DNA of 64,000 bases from Prinia subflava (GCF_021018805.1 NC_086283.1:12971162-13035161), one strand, 5' to 3'; shown: positions 1-14,220, numbered from the stretch's first letter. The notes: generated by a model from the letters alone, not told the origin. Made by a program: numbers and translations.

Positions 1-44
1 TTAAAACTAAGTAAAACATTAGCAAGATATAGAGAACACAAGTC

Positions 45-196
45 ATTTGCATGTTAGGCATATGCAAATTGGAAAATAAGATCTGGTTTAAAGAATAAAG
101 AACTTCATAAAATTACATGGCTATTAAAAGTAGCTTATATGCTAAGAAGTATTCTGATTTACATAAGCAAATTTATTTCAATTACTACATGCAAAT
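45..196. promoter_or_regulatory. Cluster of three perfect POU octamers
   Basis: ATTTGCAT at 45-52, ATGCAAAT at 62-69 and ATGCAAAT at 189-196. The first two face each other with nine bases between. Octamers bind OCT/BRN-type POU factors. Three exact copies in 152 bases exceeds chance expectation in DNA of this composition, but the function is inferred only. Confidence 0.35.
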
Positions 197-199
197 GGT

Positions 200-3100
200 A
201 ATTATATCAAGTAAAAACAAATTTTTATTGAAACCACATCTCATTACAGAAAACATCAATGAATTTTTCAATTTTGGGTCTTTTTAAGAAGGGGTGATGA
301 ATAAAACACAGGAAAAATGCTTTTATTATTCAATGCACAGCTGAAAGTTTAACTATGAAGCAACTGCAATTATGTTTTGTTAGTATTTTTTTAGCCTGGT
401 GTCTATCGATCTCCAAATAACTTGAACTATCCACTGGAAGTAACAGTGAAGTGATTCTGGTTACTTGTCATACCTTAACATTCTCATATAAGAATACCCT
501 GTTTTCACTGTTGAAATTCTGTCTGTCCTTATGTAAATAATGACACTATATTTATTATTAGTCTAACATTTGACATGTATAAAAGGCAGGTACATTGAGG
601 AACTTATATTTAGACTAAGAGCATTTTCACAGAAGTCTTCATGAAGCTGTCACTTGACACCAGAACGTGCATGCACAAACCTCACTTTAATATCTATGTT
701 TGTATGCATATTTGTATTTATGAGAGGAAAAGAAACCAAATGCAATGAAATGGAAATGGAACCTTCTACATATCAGATGTCTTTGAAGAAAGATCTATCA
801 ATTGATGTGGAAGAAACTACTTCTGGGTCACTCAGAGCTGAAAGAAAAACAGTCATAGGATCTGAATAGAAGGAAAAGGCCCACCAACAAATTCCTTTGT
901 AAAATACAGATCTATAAATATCACTCCAGGCTGTCATCATGTCCCTCTTGGTTAAAGTTTCCTTATCTAGTAGTAGAATTTGAGGCAGCATAAAAGAATG
1001 CATCCAGTGCCTTTGTAATTTCATAGTTAGGTACAGAATGCATTAAGAAATATGGTTAACACTACTTTTTCTTATTACTCCTTAAGTGAAACTATTAATC
1101 CAGAGGCTTATAAATCACTCCATTTTCCTGATCAGCACTTTTTAATGTTTTGTTAGTATTCATGGAATGAAGATGGCAGTCTGTGAGCACGTCTGGTAGA
1201 ATTTCCTCTCAATGATTCAGAGCAATAAAACAGTGCATTAGTCAATTCTCAGAAATCCTGGGCAGATGGTGTTCATTCTTCAAGCAGGTGTGGAGATGTA
1301 AAACGTGCCTCTACCTTTACCCACTGACAGTTTGCTACAACAAACTGCTTAAAATAAAAGAGATAAAGTCTAACTTGGGGGAAGCTACCAGATTATTCTT
1401 CATGCATCCAAGACTCAGAATGATTTAAATGGCATTTCAGCATGTACTAGAAATGGCAGATCAGTCTCTGAGAAATCTTACAATTCCAACTAAAATGCAA
1501 CTCGGTTTGCTATTTCCTGACAAATCCTTTATGACTGAAACCAAATACTATCTCCATCTGAAGTCACTATTTCAATAAAAAATTGCATCAGACCACAGAG
1601 TCACAAATACAAACACACTCCTAAATATCTCTACAGTGTATTGTAAAATATACTTTTCCTTTCTTTTCTGCAGCAGTCCCATTTTCACTGATAATTGCTC
1701 TTAGACAGGCAATGTTCTTTCACCACTGATAAGTCTCCTAGACAGACAGACTATGCCAGACAGATAAAACTGATGCAGATAAATACTTTGAGTATTTCAT
1801 AGAACTATAAATAAAAAGCTTTCTAGAAATGAATGATACCAAAAGTAACACTGGAAGCCTGGTGAAAAACCTCTGAATACAAGGAGACATAGATACACAG
1901 AAAATGGGGAATCTACAAATAATTATGACAGAAAAGGCTCCATCTGTAGAAAAACAGCATTCTGCTTTGAATCAGAAGGCATTTAAAAATGTAATGTAAG
2001 AAAACCCAGAAAAGACATAAGCTCACTGCAAGTATACCCAAATCAAATAACTCACTTGTTTGGCCACAAAACCAGACCTAAAAACTGTGACTATTATGAA
2101 GGACTATCTGAGGAAGTAACAGTCCCCCAATGATCTTGTGAAAGGTTCTGTATGGCACAGAAATTACTTACCTGCAAACCAAGTGACACAGTATCAGTTT
2201 TCATTGACAACTTCCAAAACATCTTAAAAGTCAGCAGGAGAATTCTCCTGATCCTGTTCCTAAAAAGGGAGCAGATTACCTCCTTATCACATGCCAGCTG
2301 TGAAACAAGGAACAGGCAACCAATGAAAAAAGACGACAGAGATGGTTTTGCATATCCCAAAGAAAACAAATTCTGAGCTTTCCCAGGCCCTGGAAAAGCT
2401 GCAGGCACTTACAAAGGCATAATTACCAACTACTAGACAACATTGTCAGCTTCACCCAAGATCACTACCACAGTCCACTTGAATGACAGGTAAGACATAA
2501 GCCTCTAACAGAACTCCCCTTAGAGTGAAAACCTACTGCAAAATGGTTATTCCTCATTCAAACCTTGAGACCCCAAGGTGACCTGCATTTTCACAAGTAA
2601 TCCAATTAGTAAGATTGAGACTACGCTAATTGCAGTAGGGAAAAAAAGCACCAATCACCACGTAAACCTTGTGGCTTTGTGGTTTCACACTTTGTCTTTA
2701 ATACCTGTCCAACGGATAATACAGGATTTTCATTCTGAACCAGCTCCCACTGCAGCGGGATAAATAAATAACAAAACTACTCAGGAGTCATACGCAATGC
2801 ATTCTGCATAGAGTATTAGGCTGGAAATGAAACGATGCGTACTAGTAATCAAAGGAATCAGCTTTGAAAGGGAAGGTAATTCTCTTTTAAATCTAAAAGA
2901 GACAAATAAATCTAGCAAAACTACCTCACAAAGATCTTTGTCTTTCACTAGCATATGTTGGAAAGCAATCAACGTGAATTAGCAGCATTCATGGGACTGA
3001 TATTTTACTGGATAATTGCTGATTACTATGCAATACATAATTGTGAAGTATTTTGCATGTGTGAATTGACTAAACATTGGAAATAACTGCATTAAGGTTA

Positions 3101-3930
3101 ACCAGTGATTTGGGTGAAAAGTTATTTAGTAAGCAAAATGTTTCTTTCCCTGTTTCCTTTATTAGCCATGTCTTTGAACCTAATATTAGGGCTCCTTTGA
3201 AAGCACTGTGTTTATTGGCCTTTATTTTACATCTCACCCTACTGTAAAACATGGTCACTTACCTTGGTGGCCCTTCCTGAGCTTCTCTGTAATGAACTCT
3301 TTGGAAAGACTAAAATATCATTTCATCCACTGAGAATTTTTGTTTCATTTTTACAGAGCATGCAGCAGCGAAGAACATAGACATACATTTCTATTTCCTT
3401 TTGCTTAGATACCTGGAAGATTTTGATGTTTCAGTTGACCCTCACTATGCTAACAAGATAAACTGACTGTGGTCTGACAACAGAAAGAACTAATGAATAC
3501 AAGAAGAAAACAACAAAATACCAAAATAATATATGCACTGCTGACTTTAGGGAGGTCCATGACAAGACTGGGAATGAAATTTTTGTATGGGCTCTGCAAG
3601 TCTACTATCCTAGTTGATCATTCCTATTTTATGATCGTACATGTGAGAAAACATCTATGGACTAAAAAAGCTAACTTCATTTTACTTGAATTTACATCTC
3701 AACACAGCTCTGATTTTCAAATTTTCTTATAGCAATTTCTATGAGCACAATAGCATACAAACATATGGCAAATATAATTCCTGTACTCTAAAAATATTCA
3801 ATCTAACATTTCCAATCAATGCTAGCCCTCAATCCAAAAAAGAAATACAGCTATGCACACAAAGTACCTCAATTTTCACCTGTCTTCTGTTGTGATTCTC
3901 TTGTGGGTTTTTTGTTACTCCTTTCCTAAA
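200..3930. other. Intron 1 sequence with no recognised feature
   Basis: AT-rich unique-looking DNA. The short frames here (up to 104 codons) lack family resemblance and splice context. Confidence 0.6.
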
Positions 3931-6400
3931 TGACATGAGTACTATTCAGCATTGGTGTCAAATTCTCCTTTCTGGTCTTTCAGCTGCCTGCAGTTTCTAC
4001 CAGCTCTGCTCTCTCCTTTTCCTCTCTCTCTTTACTCTTTTGCATATACGGTGTTCACACTTTCCTGTTCTTCAACACCTGAAGCTATGCCTTGTCTCTC
4101 CTTTTCCATACTTTTGCCATCATTCTAAAGCTCCTTACATCCAGGGATTTGCTGCTCAGGAGCCTCCTCAATCAGTGGTAATATATTTACATTTAGCAGC
4201 CTTCTGAAATCTCTTTCTCTGGTTTTGTGAACTTGGTTTTTAGATCCAGAAAAAAATACGCAGCATTCTTAAGACCCAGTACACAGTTTTGCTCATCATA
4301 ACTGTGTCTTCTGAGGAGCATCTTCTTTTCCTCATTTTGAGACTGCTTTCTGCCACCTTCCCCTGATGTGCCATTGTTCTTGTACAGAAAGAAACTATAA
4401 ATATTCTCTGTTCATCCTCCCTCAACCTAACAGTGATTTCTCAATTCTGTTATATAGCCTTTGGTCATAGCTTATTTTTCTAATCTGAGGAGTTCTTGAT
4501 TATTCAACTGATACTTAGGATAAAGTAACTTTCCAATAAACTTTATCATTCTTCTTTAACTTTTCAAATACCAATATATCCATCCAAGACAGACTTCAAT
4601 ACATGGACATGCTGTGAATGTATATAAAGCCATAAAAAATGGTTCTAGGATTTTTCTACTCTTTCTCCAATAATTTCTAATGGCCTAGAAATATTCATTG
4701 CAGCCCCTGCATCTCATTCTTAAAAAGTAGTTGGTTCACCATAATTGTGTATGATTGCAGTTCAGATTTTTTTCCACCTTCATTTGTACTTCTTCACACT
4801 TACTTTGAATTTCATAATCTACTTTTTTGCTGCACTTAGAAGTTGTTCCTTCTTTATCTTGCCTAGCTTGGCAATCTCACAAGAATTTCATTATTAGCCA
4901 CTATGAATCTCTTTTTCAAGAAAATTGAAACCCCAGTGCATAATCCCATGACTCAACCTTTACTCTGACCCTACTGCATGTTTCATTTCTGTGGATTTTT
5001 TATTATTATTTTTATTTTGCATATACTTCTCCACACTGAGTACCTGTCAAAATCTCACAGCTAGATAGTCTTTCTTCCATTTTTTTTGGTGAGAATTCTT
5101 TTCAAATATTCTTTTTTCTGGAAAACAAAGAAGACTCTATTGACAAGACTACACCACCTCTCCAAGTGGATTCTGACTGGTAGGAACAACTAAATAAGCT
5201 ATGTTGAGTATTTCCCAACATATCACAAGTATTTATCTGTCCAGTGACTATTCCTTGTCACAGTTTCTATCAATTTTGTGAATGCAGGCTCAGTGGTTCT
5301 AGTAGTTCCCTGAATACTCTTAAGAAATCATTCTCTAGCTTGGCTTTACATTAATCTTTCTCCAACTCTTTGGTCTCAAGGAAGTTATTAGGAAACACAA
5401 TAAATACAAATCAATTTAAGTAGTTCACCCTTGATGGTCCTCTAGGCCTCTTGGGCAAATGCCACTGGGTTCAAATATTTTTAACCAATATTTATTGTTT
5501 ATTTTGTCCATTTGCTCTGCTATTTCTTCTATTGAGTTACATTCTCTAATCAACTTCTGGGAAAGAAAATCACCATGTGGGAATCTGCTCAGCTTATTTT
5601 GCATTTGCATTGTTACTGCAACAAATTTTATTTGTACATGAATGCTGTGATTCATCTTCTTACATTGTGATCTTCCACAGGTGTATGGAAGACTTGACAG
5701 ACACCCCACACTTCAGGAGTTTTAGAAAAGTCGTTAGAAGTTCATCGTCTATTGTGTTTGCTCTGACTTACAGGGATTTTTTTACATTTAACCTAGCAGA
5801 TTCTAAATCCTTTTTTTATTTTTGAAATTTGAATAGGGATTCAATTTCGTGAAGAACATTTGCATATTTGGTAATTCCCCTCATTTCAATATTTAACAAT
5901 GATGGTTTTCAAACTGGATCTTCCTACAATGCTTTAATGCAGTATTATTTTTTGGCTTCCAATACAGTGGCTTGAAACAATATCCATGTCATCTGTTAAG
6001 ATGATTTTTTAGCTGCCTCTATCAGTTTCTTTTTAACAAACATCTTTATTTTTCTGAAACTCTCCTTTTGTGGAATTAAGTATTTCTGTAGTGGTTCTTC
6101 TGACTTCTGTTGCTCCTGACAGCATGCACGTGGTTACAGAATGTACTTCAGTAAAAACACTGTGTCAATAAACTACCCCTCCATTGATTCTCCAATTAGC
6201 TTCCTCAGTAGAAAGCCATTTATATGGTGTCTAAAAGTTTAGTTTAACTTGACAGCTATTACCCAATTGACATGGGAGGTGCAAACATGGTGAGCTGAAA
6301 TAACAAATTTCTCTTGTGTATCTTCACAAGTGTCTCTGGCCTATCATGGTATGCCACATTCATTGATCAAGCACTTATAGCCTTATTACTTATACTAAAT
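3930..6400 (-). other. Purine-biased minus-strand block, possible decayed retroposed coding sequence
   Basis: The plus strand is strongly pyrimidine-rich here, so the minus strand is A/G-rich, opposite to the usual skew of a transcribed sense strand. Minus-strand frames give lysine/glutamate-rich, coiled-coil-like pieces. Examples are the segments near 6115-6005 (starting QEQQKSEEPL), 5577-5425 (with SIEEIAEQMDKINNKYW) and 4858-4742 (with KVDYEIQSKCEEVQMKVEKN). They are broken by stops and frame changes. The number of stops in the best frame is only mildly below chance, and purine-rich DNA always yields such residues. I therefore do not call it a pseudogene, and I recognise no parent protein. 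The 94-codon minus frame at 5425-5709 is its longest open part. Confidence 0.25.
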
Positions 6401-8550
6401 TTAGGGCTAGAAATTCAATAGGGATTCTTAATTACTGCCTGACATAGTTAATTTGTTTATCTGCTATAGACGTGCACTTCATTTACTACAGAGCACTATT
6501 TCTCCACATGCATGACCACCCTTTCATTATTACCTCTTTATTATCCCAGTACTTCTTTTCCTTACAGGAAATTCCGAGTATGGTTTTTATAGCAATAGAC
6601 TAAATAAAAGCTAGGCTTCCTATAAAATCCAGGTATTGTGAAGTTTACAGCCACTCCCCTAAAACTCCTAAAGAATACAGTATTTGCAAACTCAATACCT
6701 CAGATGTTGGAAGATTCCAGAAATAAGCTTGTCTAAACAAACTCTCCCTGACATCCCTTCACGCATATGGCATATTCTCTATTTACATTCAAATGCTGTA
6801 TTTCTACAGGACAACTCTTCTGTTCAAAGTAGGGCATGGAGAGTACTCAATTGATCATTATTCCTCTCTTGTTTCCACAATCACCACCCAGACTGTAATC
6901 CCACAGTGTATTTACTGGACACGGTCCAAACTCTGTGCTGAATACAGAATTATCACTTTCCTCATGGGCCTTCAATAGTCCTCTTATTCTATTATCTTAC
7001 TGTGCTCCTCTTTTAAACAAACGTAATTAATCTAGCTTCATAACTCTCCTGTAAAACAGGGTGGTTTCATATTATGCACAAAGAACAGAGGGGAAGCAAT
7101 TAAAGGTAAAACTGTCCAGGAATCAATTAATTTACCTGGCTAACAATATCTTAGAACCCACTCTATATCTCTATGAAATTTCCAGTGATGTGATTAATGC
7201 TACAACCACTCCTCAAGTAATATACCATGTGTATCAAGGTGGGATGCCAGAAAAGAACAAGCAGAAAAGATGAAATTTTTGTGTCCCTGTGCATATTCAG
7301 CAAATATTGGTTCTCTACAGAGAATTTTTCTAGACTACTTCAGTTCCTATTCAGCTGACATTTTTCCCATGTGCCTTGCATCAAAAAAGAGCAATCTATG
7401 CAAATTTGCTTCGTTCCACAAGTGGTCACATATAGACTCTCAAAACAAAACAAAAAAAGAGAAAAATCAAAAGACATCTGATCATATAATCAGGTTAATG
7501 CAATAAGCTCATGGAATAAATGTTGACAAGCATGCTCACTGTGATCCTCAGTGTGGACCCTCTAGAAGAGAGTGAGATGTCTACACGCATGAGATGTTTC
7601 CACACAGTGGAAGAATCTATTAGGGATAACAAGCTGGGTGTGAAAATAGTTCACAGGGATCTCAAAGAAATATAGTAGAGAAATTTTCTTCCAGGTAAAC
7701 AAGTAGGAGGAGTTTTCTCAGCCCTTTCAATCTACCCATCTCTCTGCCTGGATAGAGTATCTGCCTTCTCAGAATTTCGGATATGCCCAAACAAAGACTA
7801 CTTAAGAATAAAATTCTCTCATTTGAGATCTCAGTGATTAGCAAAATAATGTGTAGCAGCATTGAAGACAGGCTAAAATAAGCTAGAGGAGATGCAGGGT
7901 GGTAATCCACAGGTAGATAAAAGGCTGCTAACAAAGAAGATGGGAATAGTCTGTTTTCCGTGTTCATTAATGGATTCTACTCGCAGCAAGAACAATGCGT
8001 ATTAAACATAATGGAAACTTTCAAACAGGGAAAAGAGTAACAGACTGTGGCAAATTGCCTGGCGAGAATGTGGGAAGTCTGTAATTAGAACAGGCAAGAC
8101 AGATATCTGCTTGGAACGATACACATAAAATTACTCAGGGCAAGAATATTACCTCTTGAGGCCCATTCCAGTCCTAGTTTTCCACTTTTCTTTATACCCT
8201 CTAACATCATCAAAAAACTTAAACTGTGTCCCTAAAATTCTCTCAGTATGGAAAGTATATTTAAAATATTTCTGCCTCTCCCAGTAGCCAGTATAAAATT
8301 ACTGTGACTATTCAACAGAAAAAGAATAAAGAACATTTCATGTTTCCTTGCACTAGTTTGTATCAGCTGAAACACTGAGAACCCACTCTTATGGGTAAGC
8401 ACAAATTAAAAACTCCCTGTGCACACAGAGGCCGGATGGCTGCCTGCATTCAAAACAACAACACGCCAAGTAGAAGTGTAGTGACACAAAAGTATTCATC
8501 TAAAAGTTGATTACCTGATTCAAACATGTCTCATTTGACTTTAGTTGTTC

Positions 8551-8604
8551 AAAAAAAAAAAAAAGGGGGGGGGGGGAGAGGGGAGGGGGCAGGAGGGGGC
8601 AGAC
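8551..8604 (+). repeat. A14-G12 homopolymer junction with G-quadruplex-forming tail
   Basis: Fourteen As (8551-8564) abut twelve Gs (8565-8576), followed by four-to-five-G runs separated by AGAG, A and CAGGA. The tail could form intramolecular quadruplexes on the plus strand, which is the template strand of GRID2 intron 1. Confidence 0.85.
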
Positions 8605-9059
8605 GGGAATCTGTAGGTAATATTTCAATTTTTCACTCATCTAAAGGTATTCCAACATGACAATTATAAATTCTTATCACTGTTATAACCACCTGAACAC
8701 TTTTTTTTTCTCTAGTGAGTATCTATCTAGGTCTAATCTATCTTTTCCAAACAAAGGCAATTAAATTTGCATTGAAGAAGATACAGTGTTCCTCTTATTG
8801 CCATTCCAGCATCCCAGTCCCCTCAGAGTTCATTTCAATGATGTGCCATTCACCTTCACAGATTTCTGACACCAGAAGGTTCTAATGTACCCTCACCTCT
8901 GATTCACAAAGTCCCTTTCTGATCTGAATTCACTATCTAGACTGTACTGCTGAGCTCAAGCCCAAGACTGACCAGGACTACTCCTGAAGCTGCAGCTCTA
9001 GGCAGCTTCAGGCAGATCAGGCCCAGGAACTGGAGCAGAGGGCAGACAGCTCGTTTCTC

Positions 9060-9740
9060 CAGTATCTTTCCCAGATTTATTGGACAAGGACAGGAGCACA
9101 GCAAAGAAGAAGACAAGAAGACAAAAGGGAGGCAAGAAAGACATCAGGAGGGGTATGAGAGAATAAGGGGAAATAGGGGAGGGCAAAAAGAGTGGCAGTC
9201 GTAAGTGGGTAAGAAAAGGGACTAAAGAAGGGAACTGCAGCAGGAAATTGACAGGAAATGGTAAAGTTGCTTCGGAAAGGCATCCAGAATGGCTCTGCAA
9301 GGAAACCTGGCCTTCAATAGAAGCAGAGTTAGCAGAATGATATAACAATTTGTATGGGGACTGGGACAAACAGAAATATGAACGTTAGGATACAAGACAA
9401 CCTGGACAGCAGAAATCTGTACTTGCTTAGCACAAAATCTGAGAAGAGGGAGCTACGAGGAAGAAATAAAATCTATATCAAGGGAAAAATGAAGTTCTGA
9501 ACTAAAGCTAGGACTGTTGAGATGCTAGGGTGGTGGTGTAATGGGGCAAAGGAATAGGAGGGAGGCAATGTCTGTATTTGGATACAGAGAACAGTGAGAA
9601 GGGAACAAGAAAAGGAGGGGGAAAAAAGAAGAGAAAGACTCAATCATACAATGGCAGGAGGGAGGAAGAAGTTTGCTGGCAAGAAGCTTACAAAGTAAAA
9701 ACAAGGTCTTAGTAAGTAAAGAGAAAGAGCCTGGAACCAG
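9060..9740 (+). repeat. Purine-rich low-complexity block
   Basis: Long AGAAGAAGACAAG-, GGGGAAATAGGGGA- and GAGGGGGAAAAAAGAAG-type sequence on the plus strand. It creates leucine/proline/serine-rich minus-strand frames (8998-9369, 9644-10075) that have no family resemblance and are artefacts of composition. Confidence 0.6.
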
Positions 9741-11723
9741 GAAAGGAAAGCAGTGGAATCAAATAATTTGGAGTAAATGAAGTATATTCTACACCAGAGC
9801 CTGGAATGCAACCAAAGAATCCCCAGTCTTGCCAACACTCTGCTGCCAGCAATCACCTCTGAATCCCATCTGAGAAAAAAACACAGTGAGCTTTCACAGA
9901 TAGTCAAAAACTGCATGCTCTCATTTTCTGGTCGCCTGCCTGGAGACCCTGGGGTCTGACTTGCAGAAGTGCTAAGCACTTGCAGCAGCTGAGTGAAGGC
10001 AACAGAAGTCACTGTTGTGAGAATAAATTCATTACTATCTGGGATGTGCTCAGATACGACAGCAGTGAGTGCCACAGTGAAGCTCGTGAGTAACTATGAC
10101 TTCAAAAGGTTTTAAATGGAGTGCAGTAAATAAGATACACACATGCAACATCAAGGTAAAAGCAAAGTATCAGAGCTGCTCACAGAGGGAATCCATCTGG
10201 TCTATCTATGCACTGTGAGGTAGAAAATGTATAAAGCAAAAGAATAAAAATAATGTAGTCTATTAATACAGCTGCACTAGGAGAAAATTTGTTTAGCACG
10301 GTGAATGCCTGACTTTTGAAGCTGTATTACAAAACTGGTGTTATGCATGTGGACGTTAATCTACATATTCCACTCACACTGATGAGTAAGTGGTACCACC
10401 TCTACATACAAGCTACACCTCAATTGTAGTCCCTGTCTTACAGACTTACTAGTGTGGGTTACACACATTTAAAATCAATAGGAGGTTTGGGGACAACCAA
10501 CCATTCCACCAACATGGCCTAAATTACACTATTAATCCTACTTAAAGCAGCAATACAAAATGCTTGTCTCAGATTTGCAAATATCCTGAAAAAGGTTAGT
10601 ATTCACACCCCTTACAACCTAATACACGTTCAAAGGAAGGAAGTAAACAATGATTATGGCTCTGTAAAACAATGAAGTGATAGTTTTAACAGTGCTGGAG
10701 GGTTTTTTTTTCTGCTTAATACTACCTGATTCCTCTTTCCACTGTTGTCAGTTTGGCTAACTGTCAAGGCCAGCATCATATCCACTCTTCCTGAGGCTAC
10801 TCAATGCAATTTCTGGACACAAGGCAGATTAAATTTTGACTTCCTTCACTGCTAAATTTATTTTCTTTTTGTATTACAGTCAGTTGACCGATTAGTTCTC
10901 AAATATTGGTACGATTACCATTTCATGACAGTTTGCCATAAATAAAAACTTACCTGGCTTACGAACAAAGTCGAATATTAAAGTCGATAGAAGAGGGACT
11001 TCTATCCAGATGGACGGAACTAATTCTGCCCAAACCAAGAAGGCAGCAGTTTAGTGCTCCCAAAAAGCAAAACGTCCTCAGTTGAGCAAATCAAACATGT
11101 ATCATCTTAGGAGAAATCTTCATCTGACTGCTCAAATGCAAAATAAGTTGGAATGTAAGTCAGATGTAAATCCAATTCCTTCACTTTCAAAATTCAACCC
11201 TTTGATTTGGCATGGAGACAAAGATGCACAAAATCATTCACTGCTGATTCAACAGAATCATGAACGATTTAGATCCTTATCAGGATCAGCATTTTTTCAA
11301 GTTACAGTCAAGGCCTATTAGTTTTTCACATTATTGGATAATTTTTTATCTGTTTGACAGGCTGCTTACATCAAATATTCCTGTAAAGCAGTAAGTCATG
11401 CCATTTGTACAGCACTGGAATTTTTTACTTACATACTGAAGTCACCTTAGAAAACAATCTGAACTCCTGTGATCATCTGAATAAATGCAATTTTCCTCAA
11501 AGCTTATGCAGGATCTGCTTAGGGGCAAAACCAGGCCTACATGAGTGTCTTCCTGCTACTTCTAAGAAGCAAAATTTCCTTCTATTAGATAAAAGGTTTT
11601 AACACTTTAAAGTGTGTTATTCCCTAACAAAGAAGTCATTACATCCACACTTAATGATTTGGGTTTTTTCCTTACAACAAAGCTGAAGGCTCTCACAGAA
11701 ATGTTCTATGCAGCAATTTTCGC

Positions 11724-11747
11724 TCTAGAAAATTTCTAGAAAATTTC
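11724..11747. repeat. Short tandem repeat with palindromic unit
   Basis: An 11-base unit, TCTAGAAAATT, occurs twice in tandem, followed by TTC. It also contains the palindrome TCTAGA. Probably a small slippage product. Confidence 0.7.
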
Positions 11748-14154
11748 ACTCTAGATGTGTGAATAAGTTCAAACAACATTATGAAAGAAACTCCAGCTGA
11801 AAGCTTTTTAAAATTACATTTTTCAGTGCTTCCTGGTTCTCTCTTGGTTCTCCTACGTGCATTGCAGCACTGCCCAGTGGCTCCTGATCAGGACCCAAAT
11901 TAACATCAATATTACTTCAGAACTTTCAAATTTCATTTAATAAAATATACAGTAATCTTAGTGTCTATCACAGGCATCATCTAGCAATGTGTGTCTTAAA
12001 TATACAGACAGCTAAGCAGAGAGATCAGTAACCCTGGAAGCTGTGAGCAATACCCCTGCACACCGGTACCCATCAGCTCCGACATACATAGACCATGAAA
12101 GAAAATGAAGTTCTCATTTTTGAGACTTAAGTCCCATTCTCTAAGATGTTTGGGGTTTTTTACTTGTTTAGATTGGTGATGAGAATGGACAGGAGTGGGG
12201 GAAAGGACCACTGCTTAAAACATATTTAGTAGATTTAAACAGCAATATCAAGTTATCTGCATCTGACCTGCAGCTTTAACCCGTCTGTTGAGAGCTGGGA
12301 AAGAACAGCTGAAACACAAAATACATTCTCTTATGCTATGGTTAGCTACATCCCCAAAGACTTTCTTAACTCGCCACAAGAAATTCAAAGTACAAGCAAG
12401 CAATGAAGGAAGGCTTGAAAAGTTCTAATGCTGTCCCTCAAATCATATAAGGAACATGACTGAACAGAAAAGAAATAAATCGGTTTTTTTCACTCCCAGT
12501 AGAGGAAGGAAGCCCTGATGAAAAAGCAAGATAAAACTTAAAACAAATTAGAATTTCAAAACCAACACGATTTACCACAATGTGTTTGCTTTCCATTTTA
12601 ATCTGCTGCATTAAAAGGGATCAGGATTTGGAATTTCACACTTATTTATCACCTGGTTAAACAACATTCAGTAACAGAGCACCAGGGAGCTGTTGTGCCA
12701 CTGAGCAGAACATAGCTTAATTCTACCCTGACCAAGCAGCAGTCATTGCATCTTCTTATCATTAGGTTGCCCTTAGAGAGAGGTCCCAGTACTGGGGCTA
12801 TTTTAATTAAGAGTGTTATCAGTGAGTGAAGTGTAGTGCACAGTAATTCAAACATTTCTATGGCAGAGCTACAGAGCATTTCAACAGGTGCGCAAAAAAC
12901 TATAATTTTTTCAACATGAAAGTTTACTACAGCTCTGGTGTACAGATATTGAAGAAGAAACACTCCAGACTAGCATCTTCAAATCTGCCTTCAGAAAGCC
13001 AGGAGTGAAGTCAGCTGACAGACCTTAAGGCTTAATTGAAAAGAAAGCCTGTCAGTAGCTTTCAGCCTCATTTTGCTTCTGGTCAATGGACTCAGTTTTA
13101 ATTTGTTGTGCAAGATGAGCATGAAAAGGTAAGACTTGGTCACCTAGTGAGTCACCACACAAAATAAATGACTAATGGGTCTATCTGCATTTGACAGATT
13201 GAGGTTCAAATCCTGCTGCTCCTTCAGGAAAGGCAGATCTACTGCTTGGAGGAACAGAGGTGCGTGGCACATGTTATGCAGACAGGGTTTAAAAGAAATT
13301 TTAAAAGCCAGCCGCTTCCTCCATAATGCCTTTAGAAAGTTCCTTTTAACTTCGTTTATCAAGAGGAAAACAAAATTATTTTATGTGCAATCATTTGCCT
13401 CCACACAAACTCTTGCACTGACAGATACCACCTTCTTCCTTCTGATGATCTGACCCCTCCATGGTATAGTGGAGATTAAATTTCTTCATTATGCTTCCCT
13501 GCTTGCCTACACTATTCTGTTTTCCTATTTGCTTTTTTCCCCCACTAAAACAGTCTATTCAGTCTCTGTACCACTTTTCCATGCTTTCACTTCTCTCAAA
13601 TTTTGACTTCATCAAAATACAGAAGTTTATCACATTTCCTTAAACGCCTTCTGAGAAAATTCAGTTATCATATACATAGACAGCTCTTTGCTAAAACCAA
13701 AGTAGTTTCCTGAGATTGTCTACTTAATCTTCTTGCAGTTTCTTTCTAGTACTGAAGCACTATGAAGTACATGCAAAAGAGGGAAAAAAAAAAAAAAGAG
13801 CGAGATAAGACCAATACATAGATGAAAAAATCAACCTCAAAACCCAACACATCTCAACCCCCTCACCCCCCAACCCAACTGGTTTAGAAAGCCTGTAGCA
13901 GTCCAGAGAAACAACAGTCACACCACCAGTTCCCAACCCTGATGTTCAGACTGTTCTGTATCTTCTGTGGAATGGAAATATCTTGTATGCATACACATCA
14001 GCCAGTCCTAAAACACCCCACAACTATCAGTTATCAGTTGTTTTCCATCGGTCTACGAGAACATCTTGGTCATGTTTTTAAAAAGTTGCTCATGTTTAAT
14101 AGAAGTAACTTTAATATACAGGCTAATTAAGGTCATGGAGTTGTGAGGTTAGGA

Positions 14155-14220
14155 GACAACCCCCTGCTTGAGCAGGACCACTTAGAACTTGCTGCTCAGG
14201 ACCATGGCACTAAATCAAGC
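14155..14220 (-). mobile_element. CR1 LINE fragment, old
   Basis: The plus strand has CAACCCCCTGCTTGAGCAGG followed by ACCACTTAGAACTTGCTGCTCAGGACCATG-like sequence. This matches the reverse complement of a CR1 segment close to its 3' end, in the same orientation as the larger CR1 in this window. Both ends fade into unique sequence. Confidence 0.68.

Larger units (their letters stand above)
6400..14150. other. Intron 1 sequence, mostly unassigned
   Basis: Apart from the A/G junction near 8.55 kb, the purine-rich block at 9.06-9.74 kb and the small tandem at 11.72 kb, I see nothing recognisable. A short run of 14 As occurs near 13.78 kb. Confidence 0.55.

Noticed and set aside
8998..10075. Leucine/serine-rich minus-strand frames of 123 and 143 codons
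   Set aside because: Products of a purine-rich plus-strand block; composition explains the residues.
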